From contig JAOAAY010000001.1 of NCBI GenBank assembly GCA_026418615.1, forward strand, positions 1 to 64,000: a DNA stretch of 64,000 nt. Direction: 5' to 3'. The position numbers and the translations under genes were made by a program. The DNA is from Candidatus Sumerlaeaceae bacterium (GTDB lineage: Bacteria; Sumerlaeota; Sumerlaeia; Sumerlaeales; Sumerlaeaceae). The notes beneath the pieces were generated by a model. It was not told where the DNA came from and ran no database searches. It saw only the letters and a list, made by a program, of their open reading frames with translations. Below, one piece after another: positions 8,735 to 19,030 of this stretch (the first letter of the stretch is position 1; the number at the start of each line of letters is the position of its first letter).

Positions 8735-10488
8735 AGTTCTCCCGCACCGTTGAAACCCCTGTCTGGGAGTCTGGCACAACGAATGTACTCAAGGGTGAAC
8801 GCGGCATCCTCGGCGTGGAAGAAGTCCGCTGGGTAGATGCCGACCGCGTGACGGAAACGATCTGCCAACTTAAGACAGACCCCAAGCGGCCGTTTCCCAT
8901 GTTGTTTGACTTGACGGCCATTGACGAAAGCGAGCGCCGCCACCGGCCGGAGGGCGAAACCCACCGGTTCACCGTCCAGTACCACTTGTTCTCGCCCCAG
9001 CGGGGCGAGTCGTTGCTGGTGAAAGTAGCCGTCCCTGATGGCGCCACCGGCATCGAGTCTATATCCAACATTTACAAGAATGCGAACTACTACGAGCGCG
9101 AGGTCTTCGACATGTTTGGGGTGTCGTTCCATGGACACCCGAACATGCGGCGCATCCTGATGCCGGACTGGTGGACCGGCCATCCGCTGCGCAAGGATCA
9201 CCCAAATCGGGCTACTGAAATGCCGCCGCTCGTCATCACGGAAGAGGATCTCAAAGAGTTTGACGGCTGGGAGCAGTTGTCGAGCGGAGACTCCTACATC
9301 CGCACACGAAACGAAGCCGGCGAGGAACTGCTCATTCTCAACCTCGGGCCCAACCATCCGGGCACCCACGGCGTGCTGCGCGTGGTCCTGACACTCAACG
9401 GCGAGTACATGGAAGATGTTTATCCGGTGATCGGCTACCATCACCGGGGTGCCGAGAAAATGGCAGAGCGCCAGACCTGGCACACTTATATTCCTTACAC
9501 GGACCGCGTGGACTATCTCGCCGGCACATACAATGAACTGCCCTATGTGCTGGCCTGCGAGCAACTGGCCGGGATTCGAGTGCCCGAACGGGCGACCGTG
9601 ATGCGCGTGCTACTCGGAGAGATTTACCGCATCTGCAACCACCTCGTCTGGTTTGGCACTTTCGGCCACGATGTGGGCGCCATGACACCGGTTTTCTACT
9701 CCTTCCGGGAGCGCGAAAACCTTTTCAAGATCATCGAAATGATCACGGGCGGGCGCATGCACCCCAATTTTCTGCGCATTGGCGGCTGCTCGATGGATCT
9801 GCCCCCTGGCTGGCAAGAGCCAATCCGTCTTTTCCTGAAAGACTTTGACAAAAACTTACTCGAATACGAGCAACTGCTTCTGGGCAACCCGATCCTAAAG
9901 TCGCGCACCGTGGGCGTTGGCGTCATGTCGGGCGACGAGTGCGTGGAGTGGGGCGTCACCGGGCCAAACCTCCGGGCGAGCGGGGTTCAATTCGACCTGC
10001 GCAAAGTGAAACCTTACTGCGGCTACGAAGGCTTCGAATTCGAGATCCCCTACGAGACCGGCGGCGATTGTTACTCGCGCGCCGTGGTGCGCCATCGCGA
10101 AATGAAGCAGAGTGCTCGGATCATCGAGCAATGCCTGCGGCTCATGCCTGAGGGCGAGGTGATGTCGCGCGACAACCGGTACGCCTTCCCGCCGCGAAAG
10201 GCCGAGACGATGATGGACATTGAGGCGCTCATCAACCATTTCCTTGCCGTGGGCTGGGGCCTGGACCTGCCTGTTGGCGAGAGCGTGGCCATGGTTGAGC
10301 AACCCAAAGGCATTGCGGGTTACTACGCTGTGAGCGACGGCCGCACCTCGCCTTACCGTCTGCGCATCCGGACGCCGAGTTTTGCGGCCATTCAGACGCT
10401 GCCCGCCCTCTGCCGCGGCCACTTGCTGAGCGACCTGCTTGCCGTCATTGGCGCGATGGATTATGTTTTGGCGGACATTGACAGATGA
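8731..10488 (+). CDS. nuoCD: NADH-quinone oxidoreductase fused subunits C and D
   Basis: This 585-residue fusion joins the 30-kDa subunit (about residues 1-170, with [13 protein letters not shown] and HPLRKDHP) to the 49-kDa subunit (about 195-585, with [25 protein letters not shown], the [11 protein letters not shown] region and C-terminal DYVLADIDR). The D part forms the quinone pocket together with NuoB. Fused nuoCD is known from several bacterial groups, so this is a true fusion rather than a missed stop: the frame is continuous and the linker has normal composition. It overlaps nuoE by 4 bases. Confidence 0.97.
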   Translation: MKFSRTVETPVWESGTTNVLKGERGILGVEEVRWVDADRVTETICQLKTDPKRPFPMLFDLTAIDESERRHRPEGETHRFTVQYHLFSPQRGESLLVKVAVPDGATGIESISNIYKNANYYEREVFDMFGVSFHGHPNMRRILMPDWWTGHPLRKDHPNRATEMPPLVITEEDLKEFDGWEQLSSGDSYIRTRNEAGEELLILNLGPNHPGTHGVLRVVLTLNGEYMEDVYPVIGYHHRGAEKMAERQTWHTYIPYTDRVDYLAGTYNELPYVLACEQLAGIRVPERATVMRVLLGEIYRICNHLVWFGTFGHDVGAMTPVFYSFRERENLFKIIEMITGGRMHPNFLRIGGCSMDLPPGWQEPIRLFLKDFDKNLLEYEQLLLGNPILKSRTVGVGVMSGDECVEWGVTGPNLRASGVQFDLRKVKPYCGYEGFEFEIPYETGGDCYSRAVVRHREMKQSARIIEQCLRLMPEGEVMSRDNRYAFPPRKAETMMDIEALINHFLAVGWGLDLPVGESVAMVEQPKGIAGYYAVSDGRTSPYRLRIRTPSFAAIQTLPALCRGHLLSDLLAVIGAMDYVLADIDR

Positions 10489-10982
10489 CCACAATACCCG
10501 ACTTGCTGAGAAAAGAACTGTCCGACCATTGCGCGCATTACGCGTCGCGACGCGTCGGGCTCATTTGGGTGCTTCAGAAACTGCAGGCCCATTTTGGCGG
10601 CTATCTGCCCGACGAGGCGATCACGCTGGCGGCTGAAATCGTCGGAATTCCGGAACCGGATGTCGAGGGGGTCGCGACCTTTTACAATTGGCTTTTCCGC
10701 GAGCCGGTGGGGCGCCGGATCATTGTCGTGTGCGACTCGATTTCCTGCCACCTCTGCGGCTGCGACAGCATTGTGGCGCGGATTCAGAAGCGCCTCGGAA
10801 TCGGCATGGGCGAGACAACGCCGGACGGAGAGTTCACCTTGCTGCCAGTTGTTTGTCTCGGCAATTGCGACAAGGCCCCAACCATGATGATCGGGGACGA
10901 ACTGTACGACTGTCTCACTCCAGACAAAGTGGACGAGATCCTCGACAGCATCTATGCGTCGGCCAAGGCAGGCGGACGATGA
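10485..10982 (+). CDS. nuoE: NADH-quinone oxidoreductase subunit E
   Basis: This thioredoxin-like [2Fe-2S] subunit belongs to the NADH-oxidising module. Cluster N1a ligands are Cys83 and Cys88 (CDSISC) and Cys124 and Cys128 (CLGNC). GETTPDGEFTLLPV between the pairs is typical of the family, and the 165-residue length is normal. It sits between nuoCD and nuoF with ATGA overlaps on both sides, consistent with coupled translation. Confidence 0.96.
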   Translation: MTTIPDLLRKELSDHCAHYASRRVGLIWVLQKLQAHFGGYLPDEAITLAAEIVGIPEPDVEGVATFYNWLFREPVGRRIIVVCDSISCHLCGCDSIVARIQKRLGIGMGETTPDGEFTLLPVVCLGNCDKAPTMMIGDELYDCLTPDKVDEILDSIYASAKAGGR

Positions 10983-12271
10983 GCGAGCGCATACTGCTAA
11001 AAAACATTGACACGACGCGCCCCGGTCCGCCGTGCAGTTACGACCGGTATGTCAAAGGCGGAGGTTACGAGGGTGCGCGCGCGGCGCTCCGCATGACGCC
11101 TCTGGAAGTGCAACAGGTGGTCAAGGACAGCGGCCTGAGGGGACGCGGCGGGGCGGGTTTCCCGACGGGCCTCAAGTGGTCCTTCGTACCCATGGATTTC
11201 AAGGGGCAGAAATACCTGATCTGCAACTGTGACGAGATGGAGCCCGGCACTTTCAAGGACCGGGCCCTCATTTACAACGACCCGCACCAGTTGATCGAGG
11301 GCATGATCATCGCGGCATACGCGATGCAAATGACGAAAGGGTTTATATTTATCCGGTACGAATACCGGAAGGGTGCGGAGTCGGTAAATCACGCGATTGC
11401 CATCGCGGAGAAAAACGGATGGCTGGGGCGTAACATCCAAGGCAGCGGCTTCGATTTCCACCTCGAAACGCACCTCAGCGCCGGCCGCTACATCTGCGGC
11501 GAGGAAACGGCGCTCATCAATTCGCTCGAGGGGCGCCGCGCCAACCCGCGCAGCAAGCCGCCGTTCCCCCAGACAAAAGGGTTTCTCGGTCAGCCGACGA
11601 TTGTGAACAATGTCGAGACGCTTTGCTGCCTTCCCCACATCCTCGCGCGCGGGGCCTCGTGGTTCAAGTCCATCGGCACCGAGGGCAGTTCCGGCACCAA
11701 GATTGTCGGTGCCAGCGGCCGGGTTCGCAGGCCTGGTTTGTGGGAACTGCCGATGGGGGTCCCCATGCGGACGGTCCTCGAGGAGTATGCCGGCGGCCCG
11801 GCGCGTGAACATGGGTTCAAGGCGGTCATACCGGGCGGCCTCTCGACGCCCATGATGACGCCCGACCAGTTTGACACCCCTCTCGATTTTGATTCTGTCG
11901 CCAAGGCCGGCTCGCGTCTTGGGACCGCCTGTCTGATCGTGTTCGACGAAGGCGACTGCATGGTCAATGTCACGGAAAACATCATCCGGTTTTATGCCCG
12001 CGAGTCGTGCGGTTTCTGCACTCCCTGCCGGGAGGGAATTCCGTACATCCACGACATCGTGAAGGCAATTCGCGACGGCGCAGGTTGCGAGGGTGACCTG
12101 CCCACTCTGGACGAGATGGCCAAGCATATCATGCACACCTTTTGCGCGTTTGCGCCCGGGGCGCAGGGGCCATTCCTGTCGGCCATTACGAAGTTCCGCC
12201 ATGAGTTTGAAAACTATCTGCGGGCGGGGGCGCCCGCGGCGGCGACTCCTGCCGCCGGAAGGCAATCATGA
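10979..12271 (+). CDS. nuoF: NADH-quinone oxidoreductase subunit F
   Basis: This subunit binds NADH and FMN and carries [4Fe-4S] cluster N3. The 430-residue protein shows the glycine-rich nucleotide site GRGGAGFPTGLKW, CNCDEMEPGTFKDR, CGEETALINSLEGRR and the cluster motif ESCGFCTPCREG with a further cysteine in HTFCAFAPGA. The start at 10979 is chosen because it overlaps the nuoE stop by 4 bases and gives the usual N-terminus; the frame is open further upstream inside nuoE, but that extension is not family-like. Confidence 0.97.
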   Translation: MSERILLKNIDTTRPGPPCSYDRYVKGGGYEGARAALRMTPLEVQQVVKDSGLRGRGGAGFPTGLKWSFVPMDFKGQKYLICNCDEMEPGTFKDRALIYNDPHQLIEGMIIAAYAMQMTKGFIFIRYEYRKGAESVNHAIAIAEKNGWLGRNIQGSGFDFHLETHLSAGRYICGEETALINSLEGRRANPRSKPPFPQTKGFLGQPTIVNNVETLCCLPHILARGASWFKSIGTEGSSGTKIVGASGRVRRPGLWELPMGVPMRTVLEEYAGGPAREHGFKAVIPGGLSTPMMTPDQFDTPLDFDSVAKAGSRLGTACLIVFDEGDCMVNVTENIIRFYARESCGFCTPCREGIPYIHDIVKAIRDGAGCEGDLPTLDEMAKHIMHTFCAFAPGAQGPFLSAITKFRHEFENYLRAGAPAAATPAAGRQS

Positions 12272-14622
12272 GTCAGAAGGTCACCATTACCATTGACGGC
12301 CGCGCGTACGAGGTCGAAGCGGGTGAGAACATTCTGCAGATCTGTCTCGATCGCGGCCTGCTCATCCCCCATTTTTGCTACCACGAGGCACTCGGGCCGG
12401 TGGGCGCCTGCCGTTTGTGCGCGGCCAGCATAGCGCCGTCTGCCGACAAACCCGGACGCCTCGACATGACCTGCATGACCCGCGCCGCAGATGGCATGGT
12501 CATCAACATCAATGACGACTATGCGCGGGCGTTCCGCAAGAAGGTCATCGAGGACCTCATGTTGAACCACCCGCACGACTGCCCGGTCTGTGACGAGGGC
12601 GGCGAGTGCATGCTGCAAAACATGACGGTGCTGAGTGAACACCAGCACCGCTCCACACGGTTCCCCAAGCGGACTTGGGAAAACCAGTATCTGGGGCCGT
12701 TCATCCATCACGAGATGAACCGGTGCATTACTTGCTACCGCTGCACCCGCTTCTATGGCGACTATGCGCTTGGTCGCGATCTGGGGGCTTTCGGTTCGCG
12801 CAATCGTGTCTATTTCGGGCGCGTCCGCGACGGTGTCCTCGAGAGCGAGTTTTCCGGGAATCTCGTGGATGTCTGTCCCACGGGGGTATTCACGGACAAG
12901 CGCTTCCGGGAGGTTTATGCGCGCCCATGGGATCTTTCAACGGCACGCTCGGTTTGCGTGCACTGCAGCGTCGGCTGCACCGTGCTGCCGGGATTCCGGC
13001 ACGGCACCCTTCGGCGCATCAAACCGGCCGAAAACTCCGCCGTGAACAGGTTTTTTATTTGCGACCGCGGCCGATTCGGCGGCGAGTATGTTAATCATCC
13101 ATCGCGCCTGCGCAGCGGACGGCTGGAAGGGCAGGTCATCGATCCGGAAGAAGTTGCCGACGCTGTGATCGGGCGCCTGAAGGCCATCGTTGCCGAGCAC
13201 GGCCCCCAGTCAGTCGCAGCTTTAGGCTCGTCCCGTGCCAGTCTCGAGGCGAATGCGGCGCTCGGCATTCTTCTGGCCGCCCTTGGCAGCCAGACCATTG
13301 CGTTCTTCGCGTCCGACGCAGAACGAGCCGCTGCGCGCCGGGCCGCCGCGATTACGGTAAGCGGGCAGGTGCGGGTGGCCTCGCTGCCCGATATGGAAAA
13401 AGCCGATTGCGTTTTCGTGGCTGGTGGCGACCTGACGGCCGAAGCCGCCATGATGGACTTGTCCATCAGGCAGGCTATTCGAGCCGGCGCACCGGTCTTT
13501 ATTCTCTCGCCGAGGGCTGGCTCGCTCGATCAGTACGCCCGCATGTCGTTGCGCGTGCGTCCGGGCACGGAGGCGGCTATGCTGAGTCAGATCGCTGACA
13601 GCAGCGCGCCGGTCGGCACCGAGGCGCAGGCATTTGTCACCGCGGCTCGACAGGCTCTCGCCGACTCCAAACACCCGCTCGTGCTTGCCAGCGCGATGCG
13701 CGGAGACACCGCGCTGGTCGAAGCAGCCTTCGAATTCACGCGGCGTACCACGACGGAAGGGCGAGTCTGCTCCCTCGCCTATTGGTTTTCTGGCCCAAAC
13801 GCGGCCGGCGTCGCGCTGGCAAACGGCGACAGCCCGCCCTCGGCCGTGTGGGACGGTATCCGCGACAATCGCATCAAGGCGCTTATCGTGCTTGAGCGCG
13901 ATCTCTCCCGGGATTTCTCATCGGAAAACGAATTTGCCGCAGCCCTGAAAAACATTCGCTTCCTTGCTGTCATTGACTCCATCGAGACCGCAACCACCAC
14001 TGCGGCGAACGCTGTGATTCCGTGCGTGTCGCATTATCAATCCTCGGGCACCTTCATGAACTTCGAAGGCCGTTGCCAGCGTTTCGCCGGGCTTCACATC
14101 CCGGGTCCGGTGACGCGGACCAACAGTGAATTGCTGATCCGGATGATCGAGGCGCTCGGCGAGGGCGACCGCATCGCCGGAGCCGAGTACAGCACAGCCT
14201 ACGACATCTCCGCCGACTCGAGCCTCGAATTGGATGCGCTTGAGCCAGATCATGTCGGCGTGCGTGTGCGGCTTGGCTCGCACCTGCAGCCGCCAAGCGT
14301 GGCGCCCGCCAATCCGCCAACGGCGTCGTCGCCGCTGCAGTTCGCTTTGTGGCGGACGCACTTCCTGTTCGGTTCTGAAGAACTCAGCATGCTGGCTCCG
14401 CCCATCGCGGAACTGAGCCCGAAGCCATGGGTTGAAATGCATCCCGAGGACGCACGCCATCGCCGTCTGACCGAAGGCGCGACGGCCGACCTCACCAAGG
14501 AACTGGGCGTGTCGGGTCCGCTCAGGTTGAACGACAGGCTTGCGCGCCATGTCGTGGCGGTGCCGGTTCTTGCCGTGCCATGTGCTGAGCGCTCGCGCGA
14601 ACGCGAAGAGGTGATGGCATGA
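12268..14622 (+). CDS. nuoG: NADH-quinone oxidoreductase subunit G
   Basis: This is the large iron-sulfur subunit. The N-terminal [2Fe-2S] domain has Cys37, Cys48, Cys51 and Cys69. The next cluster site is HPHDCPVCDEGGEC (His101, Cys105, Cys108, Cys114), then RCITCYRC (Cys153, 156, 159) with DVCPTG. A further four-cysteine set (CVHCSVGC and FICDRG) corresponds to the molybdopterin-oxidoreductase-type cluster domain found in some NuoG proteins. The remaining 500 residues form a molybdopterin-oxidoreductase-like domain that no longer binds cofactor in complex I. At 784 residues it is within the normal range. It overlaps nuoF and nuoH by 4 bases each. Confidence 0.96.
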   Translation: MSQKVTITIDGRAYEVEAGENILQICLDRGLLIPHFCYHEALGPVGACRLCAASIAPSADKPGRLDMTCMTRAADGMVININDDYARAFRKKVIEDLMLNHPHDCPVCDEGGECMLQNMTVLSEHQHRSTRFPKRTWENQYLGPFIHHEMNRCITCYRCTRFYGDYALGRDLGAFGSRNRVYFGRVRDGVLESEFSGNLVDVCPTGVFTDKRFREVYARPWDLSTARSVCVHCSVGCTVLPGFRHGTLRRIKPAENSAVNRFFICDRGRFGGEYVNHPSRLRSGRLEGQVIDPEEVADAVIGRLKAIVAEHGPQSVAALGSSRASLEANAALGILLAALGSQTIAFFASDAERAAARRAAAITVSGQVRVASLPDMEKADCVFVAGGDLTAEAAMMDLSIRQAIRAGAPVFILSPRAGSLDQYARMSLRVRPGTEAAMLSQIADSSAPVGTEAQAFVTAARQALADSKHPLVLASAMRGDTALVEAAFEFTRRTTTEGRVCSLAYWFSGPNAAGVALANGDSPPSAVWDGIRDNRIKALIVLERDLSRDFSSENEFAAALKNIRFLAVIDSIETATTTAANAVIPCVSHYQSSGTFMNFEGRCQRFAGLHIPGPVTRTNSELLIRMIEALGEGDRIAGAEYSTAYDISADSSLELDALEPDHVGVRVRLGSHLQPPSVAPANPPTASSPLQFALWRTHFLFGSEELSMLAPPIAELSPKPWVEMHPEDARHRRLTEGATADLTKELGVSGPLRLNDRLARHVVAVPVLAVPCAERSREREEVMA

Positions 14623-15677
14623 ACAACATCTTTGCCGTGACAGCGGCCTCCGGAGCGGCATCGGCCGCGTTGCCGTTGCCGCCGCTTGTGGTCTCCCTGC
14701 TTCAGATCGTCGTGCTGCTGGGCATGCTTTTCACGATCGCGGCCTACACCGTACTCATTGAGCGTCGTGTGATTGCGTGGTTGCAGCATCGTGTCGGCCC
14801 CAACCGGGCCGGCCCTTTCGGTCTGCTGCAGCCTTTGGCCGATGTCTTGAAACTCCTGACCAAGGAAGAGTCCACGCCACCCTTCACAGACCGCTGGTTG
14901 TTCATAGCCGCTCCGGCCATCATCATGGTCACGAGCATGTTGTCGTTCGCTGTGATTCCGTTCGGTCCGGAGCCGTTCATGGTGATCGCCAACATGAATG
15001 TTGGCGTGTTGTTCTTCCTCGCGCTGAGTTCGCTGGGCGTGTACAGTATCGTGCTGGCAGGTTGGAGTTCCAACAGTAAGTACGCGGCTCTGGGTGGGCT
15101 GCGTGCCACAGCCCAGATGATCAGTTACGAACTCTCGATGAGCCTTGCCCTGCTCGCGGTCGCGCTTCAGGCGGGAACCTTGAGTTTCAACGGCATTGTC
15201 GAGGCGCAGCGTGACCTTTGGTTCGTCATCCTGCAGCCTTTGGGGTTCATTATCTTCCTTGTTTCGGTCGTGGCCGAGTCGCGACGGGCGCCCTTCGATT
15301 TGCCGGAGGCGGAAAACGAGATTGTCGCAGGTTTTCACACCGAGTACAGCAGCATGAAATTCGCCATGTTTTTCCTTGGCGAATATGTCTCCGTCATGCT
15401 GTTGAGTTGCGTCGTGGCAACCGCGTACTTCGGCGGATACTTGGGACCAAACATTCCGTTTGTGCCGTCGGTGCTGGAAGGGCCAATCTACCTCTTAGGC
15501 AAGATGGCTCTACTTGTGTTCTTCTTCATCTGGATCCGCGCCACCTACCCCCGTCTTCGTTACGACCATCTGATGGAATTAGGCTGGAAGTACCTTGTTC
15601 CGCTCGCGGTGCTCAATCTGGTGGTCACTGCGGTGATCACCCTTGCGCTCCCGCATTTGACGGTGGCGCCGCGCTGA
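14619..15677 (+). CDS. nuoH: NADH-quinone oxidoreductase subunit H
   Basis: This is a membrane subunit forming part of the quinone channel and the link to the proton path. The 352-residue protein has about eight transmembrane helices and the family motifs ERRVIAWLQHRVGPNRAGPFGLLQPLADVLKLL, ESRRAPFDLPEAENEIVAGFHTEYS and WIRATYPRLRYD. The Glu-rich PEAENE loop faces the quinone site. It starts within an ATGA overlap with nuoG and is 12 bases from nuoI. Confidence 0.97.
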   Translation: MNNIFAVTAASGAASAALPLPPLVVSLLQIVVLLGMLFTIAAYTVLIERRVIAWLQHRVGPNRAGPFGLLQPLADVLKLLTKEESTPPFTDRWLFIAAPAIIMVTSMLSFAVIPFGPEPFMVIANMNVGVLFFLALSSLGVYSIVLAGWSSNSKYAALGGLRATAQMISYELSMSLALLAVALQAGTLSFNGIVEAQRDLWFVILQPLGFIIFLVSVVAESRRAPFDLPEAENEIVAGFHTEYSSMKFAMFFLGEYVSVMLLSCVVATAYFGGYLGPNIPFVPSVLEGPIYLLGKMALLVFFFIWIRATYPRLRYDHLMELGWKYLVPLAVLNLVVTAVITLALPHLTVAPR

Positions 15678-15689
15678 GGAGAGACCCCT

Positions 15690-16208
15690 GTGATTCGTGA
15701 TCTACTGACAGGACTGCGGGTTACGGCGAAATACCTGTTTCGCCGTCCGATTACCATCAATTATCCGGAAGAGCGGCCCATTATCCCGCCGCGTTGGCGC
15801 GGGCGGATCGTCCTGACGAGCGACCCGGACGGCGAGGAGCGCTGTGTGGCGTGTTACCTGTGCCAGGCCGTGTGCCCGGTTCAATGCATTGACTTGCAGG
15901 CGGAGAACCGTCCGGATGGCCGGCGCGTGGCCAAAAAGTTTGACATCAATTTTGCCCGCTGCATCTTTTGCGGTCTGTGCGAAGAGGCTTGCCCCACCTA
16001 TTCCATCCAGTTGACACCGGATTTTGAGATGGCAACGACCGTGCGGACCGATCTGGTTTACCATAAGGAAGACCTGCAAATCAGCGGTCCCGGCAAGCAT
16101 CCGGATTACAGTTTTTGGAAGGTGGCAGGGGTGGCAATCCGCAACAAAGGCAAGGGCGAAGGCATCAACGAACAACGACCGACAAACTTCAGGAGCAACA
16201 TGCCTTGA
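15690..16208 (+). CDS. nuoI: NADH-quinone oxidoreductase subunit I
   Basis: This ferredoxin-like subunit has two [4Fe-4S] clusters (N6a and N6b). The ligands are Cys52, 55, 58, 62 ([12 protein letters not shown]) and Cys91, 94, 97, 101 ([12 protein letters not shown]). Length is 172 residues. The start is GTG with GAGGAGAG 6 bases upstream. The stop overlaps the nuoJ start by one base (TGATG). Confidence 0.96.
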   Translation: MIRDLLTGLRVTAKYLFRRPITINYPEERPIIPPRWRGRIVLTSDPDGEERCVACYLCQAVCPVQCIDLQAENRPDGRRVAKKFDINFARCIFCGLCEEACPTYSIQLTPDFEMATTVRTDLVYHKEDLQISGPGKHPDYSFWKVAGVAIRNKGKGEGINEQRPTNFRSNMP

Positions 16209-16726
16209 TGCTCCTGATCATGTTTTACATTGCCGCGATCATCGCCGTCGTTTCGACGGGAGCGGTCATCTTCAGCCGTAATCCCGTCTATTCGGTGATT
16301 TATCTCATCATCTCCCTGTTTGCGGTCGCCATGGTGTTTTACACCCTGGGGGCACCGTTTCTCGCCATGGCTGAGATTATCATCTATGCCGGCGCCATCA
16401 TGGTCCTCTTCCTGTTCGTGGTCATGATGCTTAACCTCGGACAAAACCGCAAAGATGAGGACCTGCAGGCTGCCTCGGCCAAGGCGCTCGTTCTGCCGCT
16501 GACCTTCACAACCATATTAGCCATGCTGACCGTTTTGGCGCTGGCGGGTGCGATCCCGGCACCTCATGCTGTCGGGACGAGCAGCGCAGCGTTGGGCAAA
16601 GCGTTGTTCGACAAACATTTCCTCGGCGTGAAATTGGCCGCCTTTATTCTCCTCGTGGGCAGCATCGGCGGCATGCATCTGGGGAGGGCGTCCTCCACGC
16701 CGGATACCAAGGAGACGCGCATCTGA
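16208..16726 (+). CDS. nuoJ: NADH-quinone oxidoreductase subunit J
   Basis: This is a membrane subunit with five transmembrane helices (172 residues). MAEIIIYAGAIMVLFLFVVMMLNL is the conserved helix 3 region with its pi-bulge glycine. The start is set at the ATG overlapping the nuoI stop; AGGAG lies 12 bases upstream. The frame is open upstream to 16115, but that part is Arg/Gln-rich and lies within nuoI, so it is excluded. It ends in a one-base overlap with nuoK. Confidence 0.95.
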   Translation: MLLIMFYIAAIIAVVSTGAVIFSRNPVYSVIYLIISLFAVAMVFYTLGAPFLAMAEIIIYAGAIMVLFLFVVMMLNLGQNRKDEDLQAASAKALVLPLTFTTILAMLTVLALAGAIPAPHAVGTSSAALGKALFDKHFLGVKLAAFILLVGSIGGMHLGRASSTPDTKETRI

Positions 16727-17031
16727 TGTTTCCCGCGAACGAGGCTCTGATCTTGTCCGCCATTTTGTTTTCGCTTGGCGTGATTGCTTTCATCGTCCGC
16801 CGAAACCTGCTCTATACCCTGATGAGCGTGGAGATTATGCTCAACGCCGCTGGCCTCGCTTTTGTGGCCGGTTCCGCCATTCATGGCCAGCCTGACGGGC
16901 AGGTTTTCTTCATGTTCATTCTTCCCGTGGCGGCGGCGGAAGTGGCCATCGGCCTCGCCCTCGCCCTCTTGATTTTCAAGCGGTGTAAGACCCTCGATCT
17001 TTGGGCGATCGCCCGCATCAAAGAGGAGTAG
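16726..17031 (+). CDS. nuoK: NADH-quinone oxidoreductase subunit K
   Basis: This 101-residue, three-helix MrpC-like subunit contains the buried glutamates of the proton path in MSVEIMLNAAGLAF and in AAAEVAIGLALALLI. It starts within TGATG at the nuoJ stop and is followed after 6 bases by nuoL. Size and motifs are standard. Confidence 0.96.
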   Translation: MFPANEALILSAILFSLGVIAFIVRRNLLYTLMSVEIMLNAAGLAFVAGSAIHGQPDGQVFFMFILPVAAAEVAIGLALALLIFKRCKTLDLWAIARIKEE

Positions 17032-17037
17032 GGGCGG

Positions 17038-19026
17038 ATGACCGATAACGGCGTTCCAGCATTGTGGCTTGTCCCTGCCCTGCCGGCGGCGGGTGCCCTG
17101 ATCATCTTTTTGTTCTCAAAGTTCTGGAATCCGCGGGTCGCAGGCCGCATCGCCTGCTCGGCCGTCGGCTTGAGTTTTTTGTGGGTGCTCGTGTGCTCGT
17201 ACATGCTCATCACCTGGCCGGGCGAGGCGCCCCGCTTCACACAGAAACTTTGGACTTGGCTCGACGCCGGCACGATCACGGCCGATGTTGGGTTTCTGTT
17301 TGATCAGGTCACGCTGGTGTTCACGCTCGTAGTGACGGGCGTCGGCTTCATCATTCACCTGTATTCCGTCGCGTATATGCGCGGCGACGACGGCGAACGC
17401 CGCTTCTTCGGCTACATGAACCTGTTTGTCGCGGCCATGCTCGTGCTCGTCATGGCGGACAATGCCTTCTTCATGTTCCTCGGCTGGGAAGGTGTCGGTT
17501 GCTGTTCGTTCTTCCTGATCGGGCACTTTTATCAGAAACAGGAAAATTGCGCCGCAGCAACAAAAGCCTTTCTCGTAACACGGCTTGGCGATATTTTCCT
17601 GCTGCTGGGCGTGTTGCTGTGCGCGAAACTGGCGGGGGTTTCCTTCCTCGATTTGTCAGGTTTCGAGAAGGTCGCAGGGATGGACTCAGTGCCTCAGGCG
17701 TTTGGCGCTTCGGGACCGCTTCTCCTGACGATCGCCGGACTCCTGTTGTTGGGCGGCGCAATGGGCAAGAGTGCTCAGTTGCCGTTGCAAACCTGGCTCC
17801 CCGATGCGATGGCCGGCCCGACGCCCGTCAGCGCACTCATCCATGCCGCCACCATGGTCACGGCAGGCGTCTATCTCATCGCGCGCTTCCATGTGCTCTA
17901 TGTCATGGCGCCGGTGGCGTTGGCTGCGGTGGCCATGGTCGGAGTCGGTACAGCCTTTTATGCGGCCACCTGCGCGCTGGTGCAGACGGACATCAAACGC
18001 ATCCTCGCCTACTCAACGATCAGCCAGATTGGCTACATGATTCTCGGACTTGGCGTGGGGGCTTTTTCGCTCGGACTTTTTCACTTCTTCACCCATGCGT
18101 TCTATAAGGCCCTGTTGTTTCTCGCGGCGGGCACGGTTATCCACGCCCTGCACGGCGAGCAGAACATTTACAAGATGGGCGGTCTCAAAGCGTCGCTGCG
18201 GGGAACCTACCTCGTGTTCTTGTGCGGCGCAGCCGCGTTGGCGGGTTTACCGCTTACGGCAGGCTTCTTCAGCAAGGATGCCATTCTCTGGTACTCGCTT
18301 TCAACCAAGTACGGGAACCCGGCCTTGTTTGCTTTAGGCATGGTGACGGCCCTCCTAACGGCCATCTATACCTTCCGTCTCATTTTCGTGGTGTTTCACG
18401 GCACGGAGCGGAGCCACCACCATGTTCACGAGCCCGAGCCTTTGCTGGTCAAACCGCTGGCCGTACTCGCCTTCTTCGCCCTGTTTGCCGGTTTTCTCAA
18501 CCTGCCGCATTTCGTGCCGGTGCTCAGTGCGAAGTGGGAACACTTCCTCGAACCAGTGTTCGGTCATTATCACGCACATCCCGCCGGCTACGGTGGCAAA
18601 GCGGGTGAGGCTTTAGCGGCGCTGCTTAGCACGGTGGTTTCGCTGGCCGGTCTGTTCATCGCTTGGAAACTGTACCATCCCGGGGCTGCCGTTGTGCCGG
18701 TGCCTGCCATGGAGATTGGAGAATCCGAAACGAGCACGCCGGCACCGTACAAGGCATCGCTAGCGAACTGGTTGTACCGTGGCTGGGATTTTGACCGTGC
18801 CTACGACGCCGCATTTGTCCGCCCATTTCGCCGCTTATCGGGCATGTCTTCGTGGGTGGATCGGGTCATCATTGACGGCGTCTTCGAGTTGTCCGCGGCC
18901 ATCGTGCGCGGAGTTCATTCACTCCTCCTAGCCTTCCAGAACGGCCGTCTGTCCCGGTATGCGCTGGTCATGTTATTCGGCGCGCTGGCCGGGACGATCA
19001 TCTTGTTCTTCGGGCGGGGGTGGTGA
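17038..19026 (+). CDS. nuoL: NADH-quinone oxidoreductase subunit L
   Basis: This antiporter-like proton-pumping subunit has 662 residues and the long C-terminal lateral helix. Key features are the helix-5 glutamate in FLGWEGVGCCSFFLIG, the broken-helix lysine region MGKSAQLPLQTWLPDAMAGPTPVSALIHAATMVTAG, and YSTISQIGYM. His-rich loops (SHHHVHEP near residue 460, HYHAHP near 517) precede the C-terminal helices and are somewhat unusual but lie in a variable region. AGGAG and GGGGCGG precede the ATG. Confidence 0.97.
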   Translation: MTDNGVPALWLVPALPAAGALIIFLFSKFWNPRVAGRIACSAVGLSFLWVLVCSYMLITWPGEAPRFTQKLWTWLDAGTITADVGFLFDQVTLVFTLVVTGVGFIIHLYSVAYMRGDDGERRFFGYMNLFVAAMLVLVMADNAFFMFLGWEGVGCCSFFLIGHFYQKQENCAAATKAFLVTRLGDIFLLLGVLLCAKLAGVSFLDLSGFEKVAGMDSVPQAFGASGPLLLTIAGLLLLGGAMGKSAQLPLQTWLPDAMAGPTPVSALIHAATMVTAGVYLIARFHVLYVMAPVALAAVAMVGVGTAFYAATCALVQTDIKRILAYSTISQIGYMILGLGVGAFSLGLFHFFTHAFYKALLFLAAGTVIHALHGEQNIYKMGGLKASLRGTYLVFLCGAAALAGLPLTAGFFSKDAILWYSLSTKYGNPALFALGMVTALLTAIYTFRLIFVVFHGTERSHHHVHEPEPLLVKPLAVLAFFALFAGFLNLPHFVPVLSAKWEHFLEPVFGHYHAHPAGYGGKAGEALAALLSTVVSLAGLFIAWKLYHPGAAVVPVPAMEIGESETSTPAPYKASLANWLYRGWDFDRAYDAAFVRPFRRLSGMSSWVDRVIIDGVFELSAAIVRGVHSLLLAFQNGRLSRYALVMLFGALAGTIILFFGRGW

Positions 19027-19030
19027 GACG

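Noticed and set aside
10997-12265. Long antisense frame (422 codons) opposite nuoF
   Set aside because: Its translation has no domain; it is a shadow caused by the GC-rich third positions of nuoF.
16115-16207. N-terminal extension of nuoJ
   Set aside because: It is inside nuoI, Arg/Gln-rich and not family-like; the ATG at 16208 overlaps the nuoI stop as in the other nuo junctions.
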